Below, piece after piece: positions 1 through 10,330 of a stretch of 64,000 nucleotides of DNA. The stretch covers positions 57,316,001 through 57,380,000 of the forward strand of contig CANTUV010000024.1 in NCBI GenBank assembly GCA_947685225.1. The letters run 5' to 3'. Below the pieces are notes generated by a model. That model ran no database searches and was not told the origin of the DNA. It worked only from the letters and a program-made list of their open reading frames with translations. Position numbers and translations under genes: made by a program. The first letter of the stretch is position 1, and every line of letters starts with the position of its first letter. The DNA comes from Garcia nutans. Taxonomy: Eukaryota > Streptophyta > Magnoliopsida > Malpighiales > Euphorbiaceae.

Positions 1-1
1 G

Positions 2-1715
2 AAGTGTTTTATTTATACAGATCATAAGAGTTTGAAATATTTGGGTGTTTAGAGGGAGTTGAATCTTCAGCAAAGATGGTGGTTGGAATTGATTAAAGAC
101 TACGACTATTTGATTGATTATCATCCTAGTAAGGCGAATGTTGTTGCTGATGCCTTAAGTCGGAAGTCTTTGGTAGGTTTGACTGCTTATTCGCTCTCAT
201 TGTTCGTTGAGTTGAGAGCGTTGTATGCTAGTTTTGAATCATATGATGATGGTGCATTGTTGGCTCAGTTGCAGTTGAGACCAATGTTGTTGGATCAGAT
301 TAAAGAGGCTCAATTGGTCGATGAGAAAATTTAGAAGATTGTGTCAGATTGCCAAAATGGGGAGAGTCGAGATTTTTATGTGAGAAGCAATGGTAGCCTT
401 TGGTTTAAGGATAGATTGTGTGTTCCTGATGATGCAAGATTGAGAAAGATTATTTTAGAGGAATCACATCAATCAGTTTTTGCTATGCACCCTGGGAGTA
501 CTAAGATGTATCAGGATTTGAAGCAACATTATAGGTGGTCAGGTATGAAGAGGGACATTGCGGAATATGTATCCAAATGTCTCACTTGTCAGAGGGTAAA
601 AGCTAAGCATCAAGTTCCAACTGGGTTGCTTCAACCTTTATCAGTGCCTGAATGGAAATGGGAGCGAGTGACAATGGATTTTGTGTCTGGTTTGCCATTG
701 ACTCAGAAGAAGCATGATGCTATCTGGGTGATTATTGATTGGTTGACAAAGACAGCTCATTTTCTTCCAGTTAGGATGGATTATTCTCTTGAGAAGTTAG
801 CTGAGCTGTATATCAGTGAAATAGTGAAGTTGCATGGAGTTCCAATTTCTTTAGTGTCTGATCGAGATTCTCGGTTTACTTTGAGATTTTGGAAGAGTTT
901 ACATAGTGCTTTAGGTTCTTGATTGCACTTTAGCACTACTTTTCATCCGCAGACAGATGGGCAATCAAAGAGAGTAATACAGATTATAGAGGATATGTTG
1001 AGAAGCTGTGTCATTGATTTTTCTGGAAGTTGGGACAGATTTTTGCCACTTGTGGAATTTGCTTACAACAACAGTCATCAATCCAGTATTGGAATGGCAC
1101 CATTTGAGGCATTGTATGTTAGAAGATGTAGGATGCCTCTATGTTAGAATGAAGTTGGAGAAGGCAAATTGGTTGGCCCTGATTTGATTAAAGAAACGGA
1201 AGAGAAAGTGAAAATAATTCGGGATCGGTTGAAAGCAGCTTCAGATCGACAGAAATCTTATTCAGATTTGAAGAGGAGAGACATAGTTTAATATGGGAGA
1301 TAAAGTATTTTTGAAAGTGTCTCCTTGGAAGAAGATTTTAAGATTTGGTCGAAAAGGGAAGTTAAGTCCTCATTTTATTGGACCATATGAAGTATTGGAG
1401 AGAGTTGGATCAGTTGCTTATCGACTTGCTTTGCCACCTGAATTGGATAGAATCCATAATGTTTTCCATGTTTCTATGCTGAGGAGGTACAGATCAGACC
1501 CATCTCACGTTTTGCCAGTGGAGTCTATTGAGGTAAGTCCAGATCTGACTTTTGAAGAAGAACCAATTGCTATTTTGGCACATGAAGTGAAAGAGTTGAG
1601 AAATAAGAAAGTGCCACTTGTGAAGGTTCTTTGGAAAAATCATGCAAAGGAAGAGGCAACTTGGGAAAGTGAGCAAGCGATGCATGATCAATATCCTCAA
1701 CTGTTTCAGATTTGA
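2..1715 (+). pseudogene. Chromovirus A pol, C-terminal part (RNase H, integrase, chromodomain), broken
   Basis: This is the end of a Ty3/gypsy polyprotein that would degrade the RNA template and insert the cDNA into the genome. It opens inside RNase H (YTDHKSLKYL, then ANVVADALSR). The integrase follows, with zinc-binding His residues and CLTCQ (about 470-610), the first catalytic Asp at TMDF, the second at SDRDSRF and the Glu at IIEDML. The GPYEVLERVG block comes next, then a C-terminal chromodomain-like segment (EEEPIAILAHEV to EEATWESEQ), as in Tekay/Del chromoviruses. In-frame stops lie at 50-52, 332-334, 920-922 and 1145-1147, and the frame shifts between about 1286 and 1293, so it cannot make a functional protein. 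The 5' end lies outside the window. The polypurine tract and 3' LTR follow directly. Subfamily placement is from memory of motifs. Confidence 0.93.
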
Positions 1716-1723
1716 TATCAGGT

Positions 1724-1741
1724 AATTTCGAGGACGAAATT
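1724..1741 (+). promoter_or_regulatory. Pre-PPT hairpin of element A
   Basis: Perfect 7-bp inverted repeat AATTTCG / CGAAATT around the loop AGGA, starting nine bases after the pol stop codon and ending seven bases before the polypurine tract. Elements B and H have the same loop at the same place with different but complementary arms. The role is unknown. Confidence 0.7.
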
Positions 1742-1748
1742 TCTTTTT

Positions 1749-1761
1749 AGAGGGGGAGAAT
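1749..1761 (+). promoter_or_regulatory. Polypurine tract of element A
   Basis: Purine-rich run containing GGGGGAG that abuts the TG of the 3' LTR. By family analogy it primes plus-strand cDNA synthesis. Confidence 0.85.
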
Positions 1762-2729
1762 TGTAATATCCCAAAGTACACCCTAAAAGTTTTGGAATAT
1801 TTATTGTTGTATTTGGATTAATTGTATATGTGTTTAATTGGAAAGGGAAGAGGGTATATGTTGTATATATGGTAATATATACAACATATACAAGTCAAGA
1901 ATGAAAGTCAAAAGAAGATAAAATAATTATTTTAAATTTAATTAAGTAATTAAAAGGAAATTTAAAATAAGTGGAAGAGAGAAAATTGATTATTTTATTA
2001 TTAAAATACTTGGTGGAGGTTTTAAAGAGAAGAGTGTTTGACTTGGCATCTTCATTTTCTTCTTCTTTTCTTTCCTTTTCCTTGTTGGCCGGTTCACCAA
2101 AGGCAATAGAGAGAAAGAGTGGTTTTGATTTCCAAGCTCAAAATTGAAGGAAGTTTCAAGTGATTAAGTTGGAAATTTAAGAAGTTTCATCAACTTTGGT
2201 AAGTTTCCTCTTGATTTCCTTGTTTTATTTTGAGTTGTAATTGAGTTTGATTGTTGATATTTGATAGTATGATTATGTTTGATTGTGGTGTGTTTGAAAG
2301 TGTTGAAATTGAATTAAAGATAAGAAGTTAGGTTGGTGTTGGTGTTGGAAGTGTATGAGTTGTGTTTGTGTTAGGGTTGTGAATTGGTGATTGTTGTAGA
2401 TGTTGAGTTTGATTAATTATTCTTGTAGATCTTCATGATATTTGTGTTTAATGAAGTTAGAAGCATATAATCCATGAGATAATGCAATTGGTTATGTACA
2501 CTTGAATGATGAATTGATTTAATGTGAATTGAGATATAATGAGATGTGAAGCCATTGTGGTTGGCTATAATGATTCAAATGAAATAAGTGGGGCATGTTG
2601 CCTAGATGATGATGAGAAAATGAGAATGGAATTGATAATGAAATAATAAATGAATTGTGTGGCTAATGTGTTATTCCATTTTCAGAGTTTTGTTGTTGGT
2701 GGCATGCCTAATAGTAACAATCTCTTGAA

Positions 2730-2950
2730 GTTAGGTTGGGCTTGATCCTTGAAGCCAAGCTGGGTTAAAGTCTAGCATGCTTAACTCCCATTGAAGCTTG
2801 GTTGGGTCTAGTCCTTGAAGCCTAATTGAGATGTTACAACCCTTGAAGCTAGGTTGGGTTTGGTTCTTGAAGCCAAGTTGGGTTGATACTTAGCATGCTT
2901 TGTTCCCCTTGAAGCTTGGTTGAGTCTAATCCTTGAAGCCTAGTTGGGAT
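2730..2950 (+). repeat. CTTGAAGC-type imperfect subrepeats in LTR A
   Basis: Units of roughly 35-50 bp around CTTGAAGCT(T/A)GGTTGGG and CCTTGAAGCC(A/T)A repeat several times. Related runs occur at the same LTR position in E (44540-44770) and in both B LTRs (about 37950-38050 and 46895-46990). Confidence 0.7.
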
Positions 2951-3340
2951 AATGATAATGATAAATGTGATAATTGAACCAAAATATTAACTCTGAAAGT
3001 TGAATGGCATATTAGTGTCTTTTGGGCCCATGCTTGTCTTTGCTTTAATATGAACTATGGAGTGAGATATAATGTTATGAGATGATTATAATACATAAGT
3101 AAATTACTGAAAGTGAATGTGACTTGAGAAGCTATGTTGAGTAATGAGATTATGAAAATACAACATGATGTGTAATATGTTTATGGATGTGGACATTGTG
3201 AGTATTACTTCATGAATGTTTTGATAAGTTATTAAATGATGTAAGGTTTTGAAATATAATATTCTTATGAATTGTTTATAAAATTTGATTGTGTGACATT
3301 GGCATTGCATTGAAGCATAATATTATTGTAGTTTGTACCA

Positions 3341-3380
3341 CTAAGCCGTTGGCTTAGCAAGATTGTGGTTCATTGTGCAG
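3341..3380 (+). other. LTR hairpin and acceptor-like AG, element A
   Basis: Perfect 7-bp stem CTAAGCC / GGCTTAG with loop GTT at 3341-3357, followed by a decayed second stem and GTGCAG at 3375-3380. It lies 477 bp before the LTR end. It matches the hairpins in LTRs B, C, D, E and F, where stem bases change in pairs. The upstream donor-like GT at 2199 would define an intron of about 1.18 kb inside the LTR (inference). Confidence 0.55.
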
Positions 3381-3818
3381 ATGACAGGGTGGAACCAGAG
3401 AGTTCATCTAGACCGAGTTGAGTCTAGATTTTGAAGTGTTGAAAGTGGGCTTAAAGACCAGAGACGTACTACCAAACATGTATAGACTTTATATTTTGTA
3501 AATATGGATTTTTGATGTATATATATAATTGTAAATACCACTATATTTCCGCTGCGTATTGAATGAACATTTTGTCTATTATACTCTATAATATAATTTG
3601 AAGGTTTCTTATTATGTTATTACCGCTGCTTAACAAATAAACATTTTATCTATTTTGTTTTATATTACAAATTAAATGCTTTAACTTTTCTATATTGTTT
3701 GTGAAGAAGAAAGATGGGTTTGGTTTAATATATAAACCGTAACACTCTTGTATCCGGTATACGTATATTACAGATGTAGTAGTGTGTAGTGTGCGTATAT
3801 GGGTATAGGGGTGTTACA

Positions 3819-4005
3819 AGAAGTGTTGAAAGAGCACAGGGTATTGCAATAGCTGCTACTGAGGAGGAGACTAGAGTTAGGAGATCCCAATTTGAAGCAG
3901 GGTCTTCATTTATTAAAAGAGGCAGAGGAAGTTTTCTTTCGAGAGTCAGTAGGAGCTAGAGACAGTCGGGTAGGTTAGTTTAGTATCAGAGGCAGAGACC
4001 GAGAC
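3819..4005 (+). pseudogene. F-like chromovirus gag fragment
   Basis: The reading resembles the gag stretch of element F at about 32745-32930: both carry a VL(K/R)EHRVLQ block, an EAGS...KRG(R/Q)G block and a QRQR(P)RPT block. An in-frame TAG interrupts it near 3980. It is the target into which element A inserted. At about 4005 it passes without a break into Athila-like gag sequence, so the junction is a fusion. No zinc knuckle is present. Confidence 0.7.
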
Positions 4006-4264
4006 CTACGTACAATCCGGGGTGGAGAAATCATCCTAATTTCTCATGGAATAGTCAGAATAATCCATGACCTTCTCCTAGATTCCAGCAGCCCCAACAT
4101 CAACAAGCTGCCCCTCCAAGAAAGAGTAATTTGGAGGACATGATGGAGAAATTTATAACAGCTTCTAAAACCAGGTTCCAATCAACTGAAACCTCCTCAA
4201 GAAATCAGCAAGCCTCTATTCATAATTTGGAGAATCAGGTGGGGCAACTTGCCAAGTTGCTCAG
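4006..4264 (+). pseudogene. Athila-like gag of element H, part 1
   Basis: Reads GWRNHPNFSWN, then a Gln/Pro-rich stretch, LEDMMEKFI, and a coiled-coil-like block ending NQVGQLAKLLS, which are hallmark blocks of the C-terminal half of Athila-like gag (compare gag L at 63680-63950). The N-terminal capsid part and zinc knuckle are missing because of the fusion with F-like gag. A reversed solo LTR (G) interrupts the frame at 4265; it resumes at 5989 after the duplicated target CTCAG. Confidence 0.8.
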
Positions 4265-5988
4265 TGTTGCGCTTAAATTAACACTATCACAAAGTGACAA
4301 ATCGCAAGTATACGAGGCTATTGCAGTGACGGTGATCGCCCCAAGGTTGTCTCACAAGGAAGGAACTGTGTGTAATAGTTCGATTAACATGAAATAATAA
4401 ACTTGAGTGTGTGATTGGATTGGTGAATTGTAATTAACCTTAGAATTGGAAATGAGTGATTTTGTGCAAGATAAATTCAATTATGGAAATGATGCCTAGG
4501 GTTTTAGGTCCATTTAATCAAATGTTTAATTATCAAATTATCCATTAATATAACCTTGTGCCTTAATTTGTTTCTTAAGATTAATTAGTCAATTATCAAT
4601 TCACTAGTTTTCACATTTATGAATTAATAACAACCAATTGTTTTACATTAGCAAATTAATAAACCCTAGAACTTATATTTCTAATTCATTCTTAGGGTAG
4701 TCAATTGCATAGTTTCGATATTAAACTTCTCCTCTCGGTCCGTCATTCAATATTAAGTAATCAATAGGTGGCCAATCTATCAATTTACCTTTAATTTCAA
4801 TGCAATCAACCAATAACAAGGTATATCAATGGAATCATCAAATGAAATCATTTAATCAAATATACTACAACCCAAGGCATGAGTAAATTAGCTCATCATA
4901 TTCTTTAAACAAATGCTCATTTCAATATAAACCAAATCAAAGTCATTCATTGCAATATTAATGTTCTCAATACAACAACAACAAATAAGAAATGGATTAC
5001 AAGAAAGAGTTGGAAAAATCCCTTTTTGAAGATGCTAAAAATTGGACTCCTTGTCTCCTTCGTAGCTCCCTCTTTGATGTGTGATGATGAACTTCCAAGC
5101 TCTCTTGAACAAATGGCTCTCTTCTTGAAGGATGAATGATAGCTTTCTCAAGTTCTCAACTCTCCAATCAAAGCCTCTTAAAACCCTAATTCTCGAGAAC
5201 TAGCTACTCACTTTGAATCCAACGATTTTCTTTGCTCTTGGTGTGTGAAAGGAAACGGTGAATGAAGATGAGAATGGTGTCTTGCTCTCTCAAGCAAGAA
5301 CCAAGGAAGAAGATGATTATGGTGTAGAGAATGTCCACTCAATATATTCAATCTATTTTCTATTCCCTCCATGCTCTTCCACTTTGAATTTTTAAGACAA
5401 CCATCACTCCTTGTCTCTCACTTTCCAATTTCTTTATATATTTCTTCCATAAATCCTTCCCTCTTTTCACTCCTTTTTGTTCTTTTTGTCACCCACTAAA
5501 ACACAACAACTTACACCTCGTGTAAGCCAGCTAAGGGATCCAGGGTGACAAGGCCAAGCCATGTGGAGCTTGGCCGTGTCTCATGTTTTTCTTTCTTGGG
5601 ACACGGCCAAGCTTCTGGTCGTGTCCCTTGCTGCCTTTTGTTCCCTTTGTGAGACACGGCCAGTGGCTTCGCCGTGTCTCATGGCCGTGTTTGCTTCTAG
5701 ACATGCTTGCTTGAGGGACACAGCCAAGGTTGGTTAATCCTGGCCATGTCCCTTGCTTGTCTTTGATTTCTTCTCTTTTTGATGAGAGACACGGCCAAGC
5801 CATGACAAGCTTGGCCGTGTCACAAGTTTTTCTCCAACAAGTCCACCAAATTTTGATTAAATAGCTCCATCAAATGTTCTTCAACCTAAATCAACAACTT
5901 CAAACAAACTTAAGTACAAATTAACATGAAAATTAACTTAAAATCAACTAAAACATCATAGAAAATATATACCAAATTGATCTAAACA
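4265..5988 (-). mobile_element. Solo LTR G (Athila-like), reverse
   Basis: A 1724-bp LTR reading TGTTTAGATC to GCGCAACA on the minus strand, flanked by perfect target copies CTCAG at 4260-4264 and 5989-5993. No internal region remains, so it is a solo LTR from LTR-LTR recombination. It contains GC-rich dyads at about 5540-5830 and a TATA-like TATATAAAG near 5440 (minus). Its last 150 bases match the ends of LTRs K, L and M. Confidence 0.93.
5540..5830 (-). repeat. GACACGGCC / GGCCGTGTC dyad array in LTR G
   Basis: About ten arms of ACACGGCC or GGCCGTGT, alternating in orientation so that neighbours form inverted pairs. On the minus strand they lie upstream of the TATA-like box. Arms are spaced roughly 20-50 bp apart. 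Confidence 0.85.
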
Positions 5989-7305
5989 CTCAGTGAGAGA
6001 CCACAAGGAAGTTTGCCTAGCAACACTAAGGCAAATCCAAAAGAGCAGCTTAAGGCAATTACACTAAGAAGTGGAAAAGAGATCAAGGGTAATGTGGATG
6101 AGAAAAAAGGAGAAGTGGCAGAGAAAAGGGCTAAAGTACAAGAAAATGAAAAAGAAGACGGTCCTCCTGTCACTTCAGAAAAGCAAGCTACACAAAAAAG
6201 TGAGAAAGAGAAGTAGCCACAAGATAGCAGCTCCATAATGAAGGAATACTGACCAAGAGTACCAAATCCAGCGAGGTTGAACAAGGACAAGATTGATGCT
6301 CAGTTTGATAAGTTTCTTGAACTTTTTAAACAATTGCACGTTAACATTCCATTTGCTGAGGCTTTGTCATAGATGCCTAAATATGCTAAATTTTTGAAAG
6401 ATATCCTTTCTAATAAAAGGAAACTTGAGGAAGTGTCTTTAGTGCATTTGTCTAAAAAGAGTGCGACAATTTTACAAAGGAGGTTACCTAAGAAGTTAAA
6501 AGATCCAGGTAGTTTCACCATTCAATGCTTGATAGGTAACCTTGAGGTTAAAAGTGCATTAGCTGATTTGGGGGCTAGCATAAGTGTTATGCCCTATAAA
6601 ACATTTAAAGAGTTAGGCATTAGTAACTCTAAACCAACACTAATGACCATCCAACTTGCTGATAAGTCAGTAGTCCACCCTCGTGGCATTATAGAAGATG
6701 TGTTGGTAAAAGTTGGGGATTTCATTTTCCCCAATGATTTTGTTGTCATTGATATTGATAAGGATGTGGATGTTTCACTTATTCTTGGTAGGCCATTTTT
6801 AAATACAGCCCATGCCCTTATCGATGTTCATGATGGCACTCTAACTTTGAGAGTGGGTGGTGATAAGGTTATTTTTAGGATATATGATGCTATGAAACAT
6901 TCACTTTCACTTGATGAGGCGGAATCATGCAATGATGTTATTGAGCATGAAACCGTAAATTGTGTTACTAACATTATTTTCAAGGATCCCCTTAAGTTGT
7001 GTTTATTGCAGGAAAATATTGAGGATCAAGAAGCAATGGAGCAGCTTGCTTTTCTTGAAGTAAGCAAATCGTTCAAATGCAGGGCATATGAGACTATTGA
7101 GATGCCAAAGGAAGAGAAGCCAAAACAATCGGTGATTGATCCACCCAACTTGGAACTAAAGCCCCTTCCAGATCACCTTGAGTATGGATTTCTGGCGGAG
7201 AAGAAGAAATTACCAATACCTACTCCTGCACCTACACCTCAAGTTGATGTCTCCGATGATAAGACCAGTGGTGACGATTTCGACGATGCGCCGATTTTTG
7301 ACTAG
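5989..7305 (+). pseudogene. Element H gag C-terminus and aspartic protease
   Basis: Continues gag part 1 after the target duplication. It contains QLKAITLRSGKEI, a Lys/Glu-rich linker, VPNPARLNKDKIDAQFDKFL and IPFAEALS, all typical of Athila-like gag-pro. A retropepsin-like domain follows: ADLGASISVMPYKTF near 6560 (active-site Asp in a DLGA setting) and LILGRPFLNTA near 6785. In-frame stops lie at 6214-6216, 6250-6252 and 6370-6372; the last 311 codons (6373-7305) are open and end DDAPIFD. No reverse transcriptase or integrase follows before the 3' LTR, so this family appears to be gag-protease only. Function is inferred from motifs. Confidence 0.85.
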
Positions 7306-7590
7306 CCCACATTTCTATTTTATTTTCATTTCTTTGCTTATTTAATATCCTTTTTATGTTTCTTTATTTTTTATTCCTTTTGGACCATTGTTATTTTCTT
7401 TACGAACTATTTCTTTTGTTTGTTTATTTCATTTATTTATGTCTTAACCTTGTTTTTGCATTTTAGATTTATTTTTTTGTTTTGAAGCAAATTTGCCTTC
7501 ACCATACTCTTGGCACCGTACTCATATTTATCCATTTATGGACATAGAAGGGCAGTTTTTCTCTCTCTTCATTATTTCTTGTTTTGCACA

Positions 7591-7630
7591 CACATTGAGG
7601 ACAATGTGCGTTTTAAGTGTGGGGGAGAGG
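7591..7630 (+). promoter_or_regulatory. Internal hairpin and polypurine-like tract of H
   Basis: Perfect stem CACATTG / CAATGTG around AGGA (7591-7608), followed by AAGTGTGGGGGAGAGG at 7615-7630. The arrangement matches the true 3' polypurine module about 960 bp downstream, so it may be an internal second plus-strand primer or a relic of a duplicated 3' end. Confidence 0.6.
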
Positions 7631-8548
7631 TATACTTTCTTGATTGAGTTTTTATTATTTCATTCTTTCCATTTGATTCATTTGTCTCAATTAATTTCTG
7701 CAAATTATTTTTTGGATTTAAGTAAGCTAGATTGTTATAATAATTGTGTTTTGAGATGGTTCCCCTTTATATGATTAATTAATTTGTGATTTCCTAAATG
7801 GCAATTTCGTGTTGAGGTTAACTTAGTGATCTTGATCAATTGCTGAGGATTGATTGTAATAGCAATAATTAGGTAGTGGATTGATGGAAATTGGACACAT
7901 TTGAAGTTTAAAACCTTAGTTACATTTTTGAGCATGCTATAATTCCTTAGATTATTGAGTCAGACTTAGTATGACCCTTAAGTTTCTAACCCTTGAGTTG
8001 TTTCAAAAAATGAATAAATAAAAATAAATAAATAATTCTAATTGAACGGCTTTGAAAATTTATCCCTATTCCGCTGATTTTTACTCTTGAATTAAAACAA
8101 ATGAGTTCGAATCATGAATAGTGCTAGTAGCCATTTGAACGGTGATTCTGGCTGAGTAATCGGGGGTCGGCATCACAAATGTTTACCTTCGTGTCAAAAG
8201 GTTAGTATCAGTTCAAACAAGTCGGGCTCCATAAAATGTATATATATGTGTATATACATTTACATAAAAAAAAGGGGGTTAGAGAACTTAAGAGAAAATT
8301 TACATTTTTTGTACTTTGTTCATGGCTTTTGGATTTTTTGGAATTTTATACTCAATCTTTTAACTTTGGATTTTTAGGTTTTAGGTCTGTGAAATTTTTG
8401 TTTTGAAACTTCTTGATTCAGCTGTTATGATTGTGAATTAGTTTTTGGTTGAGAAAGTGGGGTTTTCTGATTCAAGTATTGTCAAAACTTTTCTTTTCTT
8501 TTTGAATATAGAGGGGGTCCATCATTTCTGCTTATTATAATGATTTAG

Positions 8549-8587
8549 TTTGCTTGAGGACAAGCAAAAACTCAAGTGTGGGGGAAT
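8549..8587 (+). promoter_or_regulatory. Pre-PPT hairpin and polypurine tract of H
   Basis: Perfect 8-bp stem TTTGCTTG / CAAGCAAA around AGGA (8549-8568), then AAGTGTGGGGGAAT at 8574-8587, directly before the LTR start TGATAAGTGC. Confidence 0.8.
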
Positions 8588-9870
8588 TGATAAGTGCACA
8601 ATTGATGATATTTTATTCCTATTTCTAATATGATTATTATCCAATTGAGTTTAATTTGTTTATTCAAGTGCTTTTTATGGTTAATTTCAAGAATTCTCTT
8701 TATTTTGAGGCTTATGGTCATTTCGGAGGAATTACGGTTGAAAGTAGAAGGAAAGAGCAAAATTCATCAATGGACACGCCCAGTGACTTAGGTGTGTCAA
8801 TGGACGTGCCCTTGATGCTGCATACAGAAGCATTAACACACCCAGTGACATGGGCGTGTCACTGAGCATCCCATTTTCAATGACTCACAATAGCTGTGAC
8901 ACACCCAGTGACATGTCACTGGACGTGCCATATACTCAAAATCCCAATGGCAAAGACACGCCCAGTGACATGGGCGTGTTAATGGGTATGTCAGGCAAAA
9001 TTATCTGCACTATAAAAGCTGCGTTGAAGCATGAATTGAGGATCCAAATTTCATATTTTATAACCTAGAGCTGACTTTTAAAGAAAAGAGGAGAGTTTTG
9101 GAGCTGAGATTGGGGGTGAAGACATATTCTAAATAAGATCTAAACCAAGATTCAAGGATTCAAGAGAAGATATACAAATTATTCGCAATGAACTAACTCA
9201 TTCTCTATCTGCATATTGATGAACCCTAGCTTTATTGTATCGATTGAATAATTTTATTTAATTAAATCATTTGATTGAGTTGTTTTATTCTTATGATGCT
9301 TAATGATTTATTTCCAATTAATAATAGCATTCTTATTGATTGGTTGCAATTTTCATATTATTGACTGGAGAAAGCTTGATATGAATTGAATATTCATAAG
9401 GATTGAGGATTGATTGAGGTACTAGAGGTAGACTTACAAGATCCATTGATTTATAATTCCTTATTCTTAATGCAAGATCTATTTAATTATGTTTGAGAAG
9501 AGATTCTGACATTATACTTAGTGATTAGGGATTAATTAGCTTGAGAAAGGTTTTAGTCTAATTTAGAGGAATACTAACTCAACTCTATTATTTGGTTTAA
9601 TTGAATTGATTTTCATAAATATAATTGAGGCTAGGGGGATTCAATATATGGATAGTATCATCATCATCAATCAATTTATTCAACTCTCAATTTCTCTCTA
9701 TTTTCACTTATTAAGTTAATTATCTTTAATTACAAAACTTCACAAAACATTGATTCGCTAAACAATGGTTAAAATTTGCACTAGTACTTGGCCTTGTCAT
9801 CAGTGGAATGATAACTCACTCACTACTTTATTACTTGAGCGACCCGTGCACTTGCAGTATTGCAATAGCA
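8588..9870 (+). mobile_element. 3' LTR of element H (Athila-like)
   Basis: About 1.28 kb from TGATAAGTGC to GCAATAGCA; the last 40 bases, with GTGCACTTGC, look like the usual end of Athila-type LTRs. It holds dyads of the GACACGCCC / GGGCGTGTC type (8772-8990) and a TATA box at 9011-9018 just after them. The LTR end was placed by family resemblance; no second copy is in the window. The next five bases, TAGAT, could be the target duplication. Confidence 0.78.
8772..8990 (+). repeat. ACACGCCC / GGGCGTGT dyad array in LTR H
   Basis: Four units of roughly 50-60 bp with a core such as ACGCCCAGTGACATGGGCGT, itself an inverted repeat. The array ends about 20 bp upstream of the TATA box at 9011. Confidence 0.8.
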
Positions 9871-10330
9871 TAGATTCTCCTTCAGAAGGCATCTTGAACT
9901 TATAGGGGACCTCCTCATCTTGTTCAAACAGTTTGTCGATCTCAGACATCTCTTCGGTTTTAGCTTCTTTTCAAACTTCTTTTCTAGGTCAGCAATCATC
10001 TTTTCAACATCTAAAGTTTCAGTTTTCTCCACAGCTGATCTTTCAACAATCTTTGACTCTTTCTTCTTATCTTAAGGATCTTGGAAGTATTGAACCCAAT
10101 TTTCATCATCATCAATGACCACCTTATCATCATCAAAAGCCACTTCACCAACTTTAGCCTTCCCCTTATCTTTCTTGGTGCTTGTGGATGCTTCGGTATT
10201 GTTCCCAAACATTATAGCCATTTGATTCTTCATGATCTCAGCTAGGTCTCCATTTAGTTCTTCCATTTTAGCATTAAGGGCATCGTCCACCATTTTTTGA
10301 ATTTGTTGGGTTCTACTGCTTTTGGTGAAA
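9871..10330 (-). pseudogene. Element I2 gag N-terminal part, broken
   Basis: Minus-strand reading has MVDDALNAKMEEL, then VDDDKV-like acidic blocks and VEKMIADLEKKFEKKL, matching the N-terminal part of the I1 gag (14519-14960). Frame changes and an in-frame stop after YFQDP break it. The 3' part is cut off where the H LTR begins. Upstream on the minus strand lies the I2 leader, split by the I1 insertion at 11091. Confidence 0.85.

Larger units (their letters stand above)
1762..3818 (+). mobile_element. 3' LTR of chromovirus A
   Basis: A 2057-bp LTR running from TGTAATATCCC to GGGGTGTTACA, directly after the polypurine tract. It has no open frame. It carries a canonical splice-donor-like GGTAAGT (GT at 2199), imperfect CTTGAAGC-type subrepeats (2730-2950), a hairpin at 3341-3357 and an acceptor-like AG at 3379-3380. 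Solo LTR E is the same family. The element sits in F-like gag; the duplicated target would be AGAAG at 3819-3823, but the 5' copy is outside the window. Confidence 0.93.
7306..8587 (+). other. Untranslated 3' region of element H with two hairpin/PPT modules
   Basis: T-rich, non-coding sequence between the gag-protease stop and the 3' LTR. No pol-like reading is seen in any frame. It holds two copies of a hairpin plus polypurine-like module: hairpin 7591-7608 with purine tract 7615-7630, and hairpin 8549-8568 with purine tract 8574-8587. Only the second abuts the LTR. Confidence 0.75.

Noticed and set aside
920..1147. Stops in pol A as a sign of directed deamination
   Set aside because: Two of the stops fit single C-to-T or G-to-A changes, but two or three sites are too few to separate this from ordinary methylation decay.
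7493..7774. Plus-strand open frame in the 3' region of H
   Set aside because: It spans the internal hairpin and purine tract, has no domain, and reads as T-rich untranslated sequence.
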